64,000 nt of DNA, taken from positions 4,317,963-4,381,962 of the forward strand of contig NC_087382.1 of the NCBI RefSeq assembly GCF_963675165.1, given 5' to 3'. The position numbers were made by a program, and so were the translations under genes. Under the pieces are notes generated by a model. That model was not told the DNA's origin. It ran no database searches and saw only the letters and a program-made list of their open reading frames with translations. The stretch is from Halichondria panicea (taxonomy: Eukaryota; Porifera; Demospongiae; Suberitida; Halichondriidae). Below are positions 12,459 to 23,100 of this stretch, in pieces. Positions within the stretch are counted from its first letter, which is position 1. Each line of letters opens with the position of its first letter.

Positions 12459-15400
12459 ATGGCTGAAAACAATAGTACAGATTTTGAGGGTCTCCAGCCA
12501 CTATCAGCCAGGCACCTCCACCTCATCAAATGGATTCCGGATGGAGAGACAACCGTAAAAAAGCTAAAGATTTCGGAAGCAATGTCATCGATTTGGAGAG
12601 GCAAAATAGCCGTACTTCTTGGCCTGAGTCACTCCCAGATTGTAAGCATAGAAAATCCTGGATCTGGAAACACACCTCAAAGATGCCTTGATGAAGTGCT
12701 TGAAAAGTGGCGAGAAACAAGAGGTCAGGAAAGTTATCCATACACTTGGACAGGGCTGCTGGAATTACTAGATGATGCTGAGGTAAAGGTGTTGGCAATT
12801 GATCTCAAAAAAGCTTTGTCCAGTGAATTTTTGAAATCAAGTTGTTTCCAAAGGAGCAGCTCGAAAAGGTTAGTCAGCCTAAGGAAGTAGCGATGTTCTT
12901 AATTTATATTTTCCACAGAAGATGACCTGAAGTCCTATTACCCTCACATCTATGAGCTGCTAGACATCGACAAGTTGTATCCGCACCTTTGTCGAGAGGG
13001 TCTACTAAATGTCACAGAGCAAAATGAACTAACCAAGCATGAGCGAACCAGGGAGCAAAAAATTAGCAAACTACTGACAATTTTATCTCATGATGGATCT
13101 GATGCTCAGAGACAGTTTGTGGATTGTGTGGGACAAGTGTCAGGGGATGATGCCAAGCAGAACGAATTGTACAAGATTCTTTTAAACAGAGATATTTCAA
13201 TGAAAGGTGAGTTATATTCATGATTCTCTATAATCATAGTTCATATATGTGGCAATTAGCAACATTTAATTCTTTTGATAGGCATTGTTATAAACAATTG
13301 ATGAATGAGTAATATTTTGAATGCATGCATGTGTGTATACAATTTACATCAATCTGCAGAAGAGCACAACAATTACTGGACTGTTTTCATCATTGCTGCA
13401 GCAGTATCATTGGTATTACTGACATTGATATTCTTTGTTAAGTACCCTGGTGCCTTTAATTTTTTTGATCAATATCAGTCAAAAAGTCTAATACATCCTT
13501 CAAAAATATTTGTGGGACGAGAGCAAGAAATGTCCAAGTTGATGGATATGCTAGACTTTCGTAGTGACGCAGACGTTAGAATTGTAAACATTGTGGGTTC
13601 CCCAGGGTTTGGCAAATCAACCCTAGCTGTTCACGTGGGAGACCAAATGGTTAGGCAAGGGGTCGAAGTGCATTATGTCAATATGGACGAGTATCAAGGA
13701 CAAGATATCGATATACAAATAGAGCTTGCGGAAACAATTTTAAGAGCGGCTGATTATTCTTTAGATAGGTACACTTTCGAAGACTTGATAAAATGGCTAA
13801 GAAATTTGTTCTGGAATTCTCTAATCATTATTGGATGATTGTGATGATCTTGTACACAATAATAGGACAACTTTTTTCCATGCACTTGAGAAAATAGTTG
13901 AACAAACTCCCAAAATAAAAGTCCTTATCACAAGTTGTGAGGTAACAATTCACTTGGAGTATGTTAGACGTTATCGCATTTATGAGTTAAGCAAACGAGC
14001 ATCTTGTGAGCTTTTTGAGCAGATATTGCCAGTTGGTACAAATTTCACAACTACTGAAATCGAAGAAATAGCTAAACTGACAGGCAATGCCCCTCTAGCA
14101 CTTCAGATAGTAGGTGCTTTGCTTTCTTCACCAAATCCTCCCTCACCATCATATATTATTGAACAGTTGAATTCTCATCCCATCAATTTGCTTAGTCACG
14201 AAGACCTCCAACATGAGCACAAACTAAACGTTTCAATATCTTTATCATATCGCTATCTCTCTCCTGAGATGCAAATGATAAGCCAATATCTAGCAAAATT
14301 TCCAGGATCCTTCACTTTGGAAGCAGCTAATGCAATCGTCATTTGTGGACAAGTATATCCCTGCTTAGATGCCTCTCAAAGTGATTTTCCAGTGACAAAA
14401 ACATTGAGAAGCCTTACATCTAGATCCTTGATTGAATTTAACTTAATTAAGAAACAAAGGTATACATTTCACAGACTTATCATGGAATTTCTCAGAGAGA
14501 TGCAGGTGTCAGATAGCAACAAAGCTGAGTTCAACTCAAACTTTCAGAGTTATTATTCTTCACTTCTAACACGGACAACCGATATATTTAAGGCTGACTA
14601 CAAATTAGCTCTCCATAATTTAGGCATTGAGAGGCACAACTATCAAAAAATTCTCGATGATCTCAAAGCAAAGAATCATGACGTACAACCATTCTTAGAA
14701 ATAGTAGAATCTATTGCTTTGGCACTAATGAGCCCAGTTCGAATTTTACGTTTTTCCTTCAGTGATGAAGAAATAATGAATTCAGCACTATCTGCACTTG
14801 AGTACATTGAAGAAAACCAGTTGCTACAGCAGAAACTGCATTATAAAATTGTCTTTAGAATTACTTACGTAACTTTGGTATATGAAGTAATAAGAATCAA
14901 GAAGCATATATTCGGATTTGAAGATGCATTAAAAACATACACTGAAAGGAAAAATATAGTTAATTCAATCACAGTGAATAAGTTGAACTCAAGAAAATCC
15001 TCTGAGATCATCGTTTATAAACAGCTTGCAAAGCTTCATGAAGAGCTAGACAACCACAAAAAAGCATTAGAATGTCACACAAAAATCTTCAGTTTGGAAA
15101 TAGACCTAGGCTCCAGGTGTATTGATATTGACCAGTGCTCATTTCAAGAGGTTGGACAGTTACACTATTCCATGGGAAGTTACGAACAATCTGCTCGTTA
15201 TCTAGAGCTAGCGTACCAGCATGAAGAGCATTCTCTGACAACAATGCAAAAGTTTCGTCTTCTAGTGGATTTGGCAATAGTAAACATGGATCTCAATCAA
15301 ATATCTAAAGCAGAAAGGTACAGCCAAGAGATTCATTCAATACTACAATATGATTTGCTTACACCTTCGGATATCTATACGCATAGGTCGACACTGACCA

Positions 15401-16440
15401 CAGTAATTCAGCATCTACAGAGAGTCAATTTACGAGATATTGGTAATGATTTGGAAGCAAAATTGATTGAAGTTATTCTGGACATTGAATCTCATGCAAA
15501 TTCAGCAATATGTTCACAACAAAATGGTCATGAAACACTGAAAGTACTAGAGCACTATTACGAGCAAAAAAAGTACAACAAGACAATACAGCTGGGGAAC
15601 AATTTTTTGAAAAAATTACAGACATGTAGATCTAGTGTTATATTTCTAACACCAAAAATTAGAGCAGAGCTCTTAGTAGCAAAAGCAGTATACCAGAGTG
15701 AAAGTTTATCAAAAGGAATGGATAAAATGGAGCAGTTACTTACCGATGTTCTACCTCTTCGATCCCATTATAAAAAAGAATTTTCTGAAATCTGCTCGTT
15801 TCTTATTCTTAGACTCAGCCATATTGAAGCTTGCTATCCGCAGGTATATTCCGTCCCATGTTTTATAGCTTTTGCTACAGTGTACTTTGTGTTTGCGATA
15901 CCATCACAACGTCTGCACACGAATTTCCCCTCACCACCTCCAAAGTCGACAGTTCCAGAAATAATCATGCATTCTTCTTCAAAAGAGGTAGCCATAGCAG
16001 GTGAATCTGAGCTATTAAATGCTGATTACTTAGAAACGTTATCTGTACACGTACCCTCAGTATTTATTAATAATCTCGCGTGGCTATGGGGTATAATATT
16101 TCAGTTTAGTTCACAAAGCATTGTTATTCTATTCATTTTCAATACTTTCTCTGTTTTTGTTCGCCTACATATTTTCTTTTTAAATATTTTTTTATTCCCG
16201 TTAGTTATTTTTAGCTTTTTTTTGTATGTATTCATACATCCCTTCGTTAAAACATTTTATATAATTATATTTAGATTTCCCAACTTGTTCTTTTTCCCAT
16301 CAACACTAGCTATAATCAACTTTAAGCTAAATATTTTAGAGTTTTTGTTTGCATGTCACCATGCTTATCTACACACTTTTTTACTCACGTTCTATGGATT
16401 TGATTTTCACCGATTCCTTAGTAGAAAAGGATTAGTCTAA
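12459..16440 (+). CDS. DEATH-CARD-TM-NB-ARC-TPR receptor-like protein, with a 1-bp frameshift in Walker B
   Basis: The exons are 12459-12822 (donor GTGAAT, least certain), 12919-13206 and 13360-16440, phase 1 at each join. Exon 1 is a DEATH domain (WRGKIAVLLGLSHSQI, YPYTWTGLLELL). Exon 2 is a CARD (YPHIYELLDIDKLYPHL, SKLLTILSHDG). Exon 3 has a transmembrane helix (IIAAAVSLVLLTLIFFV), NB-ARC with Walker A GSPGFGKST (about residue 296), a TGNAPLAL motif, winged-helix-like and TPR-like segments, then C-terminal hydrophobic helices. One extra base within 13831-13834 splits LIII from DDCDDL, exactly at Walker B, and stops the frame; downstream the frame is open for 2.6 kb. With everything else intact, this is either a very recent lesion or a base-call error. 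The start is the ATG at 12459. It is a paralog of the 6.7-10.6 kb gene, from which it differs by the DEATH exon and a clear CARD. Confidence 0.85.
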
Positions 16441-16708
16441 AGGGATACTCACTTGCACAACTGTTTTTACCAGCCCCTCCCCCAACATGCACAACCCTCC
16501 TTAATTATTGCATACTTTGTTTTGTTCATTGTCTTACTCCAACTTGTGCTAATACTATTGAATGATAATTGTTTGTCATATACTTGCAACACTGAGAGAA
16601 CTATATTTCATTGTGGCATGTAAGTACACTACATGTTAATTATTATTGTACATAACTTGTATATATATATAGTAATAGGTGTAAAACTAAAATACTCAAA
16701 ACTACGAT

Positions 16709-18672
16709 TCAGTTCAGTCCGTGTGTGTCCAAGATATTAATGCTCTTTTCCGGCCTATTTTTTAGTTCCAGAACAACTTTGTCCAATTCCCATTTCCCAT
16801 TCCGTACAGAAGCATAGGATCGAATTTGACCTTTAGACTTGGAACCACGCACTGGAATGAATACCTGAATAAAAGTATACAGCGTCTTATCATTGCTGCA
16901 TGTACACAGTACTTGATTGTAGTCATAGTATGCCCAGCAGCACATGCAGTCTATAATGAAAGCACCGCAGATGCTGAACTGCTGGATATGCCTCGCCTCG
17001 GTGGAGGAGCCAATTAAATACATACATATAATTATTATACGGATGGGCATTTATTCAAGATGGGCTTATTTTCGCGAGGGTACGGTACAGTTACAATTTG
17101 CACACTCCACACACGGTGACACCAACGCACTATATATTGTATCCTCACTTGCACATGTGCACACCGAGGCATAATAATTGGTACTGTGATAAATTAAAGT
17201 AGCCTGCTCGCTGTGGAGTTTGGGGTACAGTAAAATGCATGTACCTTCTGACCATGCACATATATACTATAATAAAAACTTGGCTGTGATGGTTGACGAT
17301 GAGCTATAGCCATACACAATGCTTTGTCTAAATATATAGGGCAGCCATTAAATGGGTAAATAAACACAGGCTATATTTAAGTCTCCCCATCTCACCTGTG
17401 CCTGTTCAGTGGTGACCCTGTTCCCCTTGTCCCCTAGTCTCAGAGCCAGCACCCTCACTGGTTCCCCCAGCAACGCACACGCCTCCTTGTTAGCTCTCAC
17501 AGCCGCCACTGCCTCAGTAAAGTAGGGCCCTGAGGCTAAGTTTCCTGTCATGGATAATACAGTCAAGTAAAAAAAGTACCGTAGTTCAAGTACAGTAGAC
17601 TCTCGCTATTCCGGCTCTCTGAAGTACGGCCACCTCGATATACCGGCCATTTGGCTTGGCACGGAATGCTAGCTATATGTTTACTGTACAAAACTCACCC
17701 TGAAGTACGGCCACTCGCTATTCCGTTTACCGGCCAGTGCTGGCTGTCCCAAACAAGGTTTTCAATGTAATTTTATACGTATATCACGGCCGGATAACGT
17801 TTTGGGTGTGGTTTAGCAAATAAAATTGGATTACACTTAAATAGAAAACAGAATGATTCATTATCCTACATTATCCTCGAGACAAGAACCGCAAAAGTAG
17901 TCATTAGATTCGAGGTAAGGTCGTTTTTAAGCCGCGGCTATTTCCTGAGCTGCAGCCACCTCGCTATTCTGGCCAAGCTGCATGGTCCCAAGGGTGACCG
18001 GATTAACGAGAGTCTACTGTAAATACAGTGTCGAAATAGTAAGCGCAACGTCGTAATTTTTGAGGCCCTATAATATATAAAAAGAAGCGCCTAAAGTTGT
18101 TGGTATTCTAAAAGATGCGCCACTCAGAAGTGGTTTTAATCAGATAAGAGCGGCAATATAGGATTTACTATTTGCACGAGGCGTAATTACTGGATATGAT
18201 ACAGGATTGATTGCTGTACACTCTCCAGTCAGGACAGGCAGTCATTAATAGCACATCATACAATTAGCATAATTATAAGCCGTTATTGCACGAGTAACCA
18301 TACTATTGATTATGATGCAGTTCCCTGTGAGAGTTTAATAACATTTCAGCAATTACTACGGATACGGGGTTAATAATTGCATGCACAAGTTCCAGTGCAC
18401 TAGTAGCACATCATACGCAATTACCGTAACATACGAATAATTATAGCTAGAACCTGAGGAGCTGAAAATACATAGTTTTAGCATCAAATTTAGACGTACC
18501 CGCGGCCACGTGGTCGTTCAATTTACATTGTTAGTCAGTGAGAAAGAAAGATATCAAAAAATCATTTCTCACTCTGTATTTGGTAGTAGAGTAGGAAGCA
18601 GCCAGACACAGAGAGTGCAGCTCCATAAATGGCTGCCCTCTGGAGAGTCTCATAAGAAATCCTCTGCAACAT
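16709..18672 (-). CDS. COA1: Cytochrome c oxidase assembly factor 1 homolog
   Basis: There are three exons: 18573-18672, 17396-17544 and 16709-16864 (134 residues). Exon 1 encodes a short N-terminus and one hydrophobic segment (AALSVSGCFLLYY) like the COA1 mitochondrial inner-membrane anchor. Exon 2 gives GPYFTEAVAAVRANKEA and LRLGDKGNRV, matching the family's YY.LA...L..HPEA and LKLIDREN.V pattern. Exon 3 gives the diagnostic IPVRGSKSKG, then WELDKVVLELK. Known members assist early complex IV (and complex I) assembly. It is divergently paired with ATG9 across 276 bp. Its exon 2 and exon 3 have relic copies at 6.4 and 10.9 kb. Confidence 0.85.
17591..18021. repeat. Complete TACAGTAGACTCTCG inverted-repeat element in COA1 intron 1
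   Basis: It starts TACAGTAGACTCTCGCTATT and ends AACGAGAGTCTACTGTA. The arms carry CGGCCACCTCG and CCGGTCACCC words in both directions. At 431 bp with no coding capacity, it is a non-autonomous DNA transposon. A matching single end is at 11041-11150. Confidence 0.8.
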
Positions 18673-18948
18673 GCTTGCTGTCTACCAGCCCCTCCCCCAG
18701 CACAGCCTTCTGTCGTTATGACGTCAGTATCTACCAGGCCCCTCCCCCAGTACAGCCCTTTGTCGTTATGACGTCAATATCTACTAGGCCCCTCCCCCAG
18801 CACAGCCCTTTGTCGTTATGACGTCAATATCTACCCGGTACCCGCCCCTCTTTGGTATGTAAACAAGCTGGCTCATCAGCAGAATGCAAACAGTAGCTGT
18901 GAAAATTTAAGTTTTCAGTTTTAAAAGCATTAAGTAAGTAGGAGAGAG
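18673..18948. promoter_or_regulatory. Bidirectional COA1/ATG9 promoter with three CRE palindromes
   Basis: The perfect cAMP-response element TGACGTCA occurs at 18719-18726, 18769-18776 and 18819-18826, exactly 50 bp apart. The surrounding unit (CCCCTCCCCCAG...CAGCC...TGTCGTTATGACGTCA) is repeated three times; it also holds a CCCCTCCCCC box that could bind SP/KLF factors. The array sits 47-154 bp from the COA1 start and 123-230 bp from the ATG9 start. CREB/ATF-type control of both genes is inference. Confidence 0.75.
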
Positions 18949-20034
18949 ATGCCACTCAAGAACGTCCATTATCAGAAGCTAGAGACAGAGGACTCTGACG
19001 AAGGGGGCGAGGACGAGTCACCTCCTACACATGTTCAGTTGGGGCACTCCCCACACATACACAAAGGTACATGCTGTGGCTAGGCTATGAAAGGCTTTAT
19101 TGTAGCTTTGTGTGCGGCTGGGTGTGTATTGGGGTACATATAGAGGCTTTTGGGAGAGTTAATGAACATTAGAAATGGTTAAACAGTCAATGGTTAGCTA
19201 TTTCAAAGGTTGAATTTATGATAAGCCTAGCCGTTTTTTAAAATTGTATGTGTGGTATTAAAAACCGTTTCAAACTATATATCTTGTTTTCCATTGTCAG
19301 GTAATCGCTGGAACCACATTGACAATTTGGACGAGTTCTTTGAAAGGGTATGTGACTGGATACCATTACCATAGCTACAGTACTCATATTGCAGACATGG
19401 TTGTTAAGCTTTTAGCTCTGGTATGCTATCATTTTCCTTCTTGGAAATGACCTAGCCATCCTTCAATGCATGCACTGTCACCCTATAACTGCCACATCCT
19501 TCCCCTAAAGAAACACCACTGGTGGGGTCTACTGATAATACTAGCAAGTCATGGCAGGCCTAGTCATGCCTCTATCACAGACACAGTAGCTCTGTACAGG
19601 ATTTTGCAGACATCAACAATAGAGTTGAGGGTTGAGAATGTTCCGTATATGGAACGTGTACTGTACGCTTTGCACCGACGCTTTTTGATGATGTTGTAAA
19701 AGATTCTGCAAAACCCTGTATCTGATTTTCCCTTTCTAGAAGTTCTTAATCATACACACAAAGTCGTTTGATACCCCCTCACCCTCCCTCAGGTGTATGA
19801 CTACCAACAACAGAATGGACTGCTAACAATAGTCACATCAGATATCCTAGAGCTGCTGTGAGTGACCTCGATACTGTGCAGTCATGTTATGCAGTCACTG
19901 TCTGTAACCTAGTATGGTCGTGCTGTATCACTATGAGACAGCAAAATGATATTCATCAGCAGCATTCTTTCTGTTACTTTTAAAAACTATAATCTGATTC
20001 ATTGGACACGCCCTCATACACATGCACACACACA

Positions 20035-20065
<31 letters not shown>

Positions 20066-20084
20066 CACACCACACACACACACA

Positions 20085-20179
<95 letters not shown>

Positions 20180-23100
20180 CAGTTCATCTTCATGGTGCTA
20201 CTGGCTGCATTCATTGTGACGTGTCTGAGATTCAAGAATCTCTGGGTGGACACTATCAAGGACAACAGCACTGATGATGGGGGGAGAGATGTTGAGTTCA
20301 GAGACCTCTTTGACGTTGGAAACATTGTCAAGTACGCTTGTTATGGTTATAGGTATTCTGTTCGACACTGTCAGCAGCTGGTTCAGCCCCTGTATTATTA
20401 TACATTGTATTATGCTTTATCCATCTTGGGGGCAGAAGTCTTCGCTCATTCCGCTATTCAGAACTACAGTGCTTCAAATTTACTGCATGTGTACATACTT
20501 GATTTCTTGTCACTGTGTGTATTAATTAATCCAACACGCTATGTATCAATATTTGCCCCCCCCCACACAGTATCAATATTTGCCCCCCCCCACACAGTAT
20601 CAATATTTGCCCCCCCACACACAGTATCAATATTTGCCCCCCCTCCACACAGTATCAATATTTGCCCCCCCCACACAGTATCAATATTTGCCCCCCCCAC
20701 ACACAGTATCAATATTTGCCCCCCCCACACACAGTATCAATATTTGCCCCCCCTCCACACAGTATCAATATTTGCCCCCCCCACACAGTATCAATATTTC
20801 CCCCCCCACACAGTATCAATATTTCCCCCCCCACACAGTATCAATATTTGCCCCCCCCACACACAGTATCAACCCAGTGGTGGTCATGTTCCTGCTCTTA
20901 GCACTCTCCTTCTGGTTACACAGACTCATCAGATCCATCGTCAGATTCTACAGGTACCAAGTTAGATTTTAATTATAATTATCGTACATCATTTATGGAT
21001 TCATGTACATGTACAGTGCCCTATAGTCAAGTTGAGGTGATCCTTTCCTTTCAATTTCCCTTTTGTATATGCTTATTTTCCTTTGATTACCGTATAGCGG
21101 GTAATTTTCGTGGTTGAGCAGTATTTAGTCATTAATTTTCGTGGATGTTATTTTCGTGGTTGCTGCTTGCACTGCAGGTAAACGTAAGTAAGGTCGCTTC
21201 ATTCATTGTCCAGTGTTAAACCACGAAAACCACGAATATTTTACCCCACGAAAATTACCCGCTATACGGTAATGTGTTTTGATCATCACTGTCTTCTAGT
21301 GTAGTACCTGTACGGTCAGTGTATACCTGCAATCAATAATTTCTATACTCTCCAGGTTTTGGGAGATGAGACGGTTCTACACTGAGGCTCTCAACATACC
21401 CAGCTCTGAGCTACGTAACACTTCTTGGGCTGACGTGCTGGTCAAACTAAAGCAAGCTCAGAGAGACTATAAAATGAATATTCAGAAACAAGAATTAACC
21501 GAATTGGACGTTTATCATCGAATATTGAGGTTCAAAAACTATATGGTTGCCATGGTGAACAAGTCGGTACTACCGTGCAAGATAAAGGTCCCATTCTACG
21601 GAGATAAAGTGTTCCTTACGCAGGGGTTAAAGTTCAACTTCGAACTCATTCTATTCTGTGAGTTTTAAACAGGCCAACGGCTACATTTGTAAAAAAAAGT
21701 AGTAGTATTTGACAGTTTGATGCACTGGCTTGTTACTTTCAAGTTGGCTTGTATAATCAGGTGGTGGTTTTTCGAGCTACAGTGTACATAGTCGTACATG
21801 TATTTCAATACTGTACAGTGTGCATTGTGAGCACTGACCAATTAGCACACATTGTTAGCAGTACATTTATTTGTCCTATTCCTTTCACTAGACCATGTGT
21901 TACATGTATGTATGCACACACACTGTTTGCTGTATATAGGACCTAGTCTCGCACGCACACACACACACCCCCCCTACACACACACACACACACACCCCCC
22001 ACACACACACACACACCCCACACACACACATACTCCACACACACACACACACACACACACTGTATAGGGCCTAGTCTTAAAGCACCCTTCAAGAACAGCT
22101 TCTACCTTCGTGATGAGTACAAGTCAGCCTCAAAGAAAGCTGAACTTGTGAAGAACCTTCGTTTCAGAATAGGGCTACTAGCTCTACTGAATCTCATCTT
22201 CTGTCCTGTGATATTCATCTACCAGTTACTGTATGCATTCTTCTCCTATGCTGAGATTGTCAAGAGAGAGCCGGGCACCTTTGGCAAGAGGAGGTGGTCC
22301 ATGTATGGCAGGTGAGGGACTACTGTACTGTACTGTACCTACACGACAGAATGCTTTTATAGACTGAAGTTCATGTCATTGTATGTAATAGAAATTAAAG
22401 GTACAGTACACTTATTGTTTTCATAACGTTACTGTGTTGTATGAATGACTTGCAGTGTTTGATTTGTTCATTTCTCTGAGACTGAGTGTACACACTCCGT
22501 ACTCTTCCCCTCCACTAGGCTTAATTAATTTACTTGAGGGATTACCAGTTGCATAATCAAGTCTTTATGAGTTAGATAAACCTTCTTATACATTTGTACT
22601 TACATAATGTATGCATGTATATGCATGTTCGAATACAAGCTATTGGTGTACACACACACACACACACACCACACTCCCCACCCCCTCCACTAGACACACA
22701 CACTCCACATCCCCACACTCACACACTCCCCACCCCCTCCACTAGGCTTCACTTGAGGGACTTCAACGAACTAGAGCATGAGTTCAAAGTTCGACTCAAC
22801 AAAGCGTACAAACCATCCGTCAAATACATGGACCTCTTCACACATCCTCTACTTGCTGTGTTCGCTAGGAACATTGCATTCTTTGCTGGTTCCATACTAG
22901 CTGTGCTGCTGGTGCTGACTGTGATACAAGAAGACCTACTGACTGCCCCCAACATTCTCAAGATACTCACATCTCTAGGCAAGTGCACACTGTACCATAC
23001 ATGTACGTACATGAACATGTATACAAAAAGGTTATTATAGGTGGACTTACAATGTAGTGTTTTTTGTTTTGTTTTTTTGTTTTTATAATTTTGCAAAAAG

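Noticed and set aside
19931..20176. Cys-Val repeat frame on the minus strand and His-Thr repeat frames on the plus strand
   Set aside because: Translations of the CA microsatellite in an ATG9 intron; no gene evidence.
20539..20730. Gly-rich repeat frame on the minus strand over the minisatellite
   Set aside because: Antisense reading of the acceptor repeat array.
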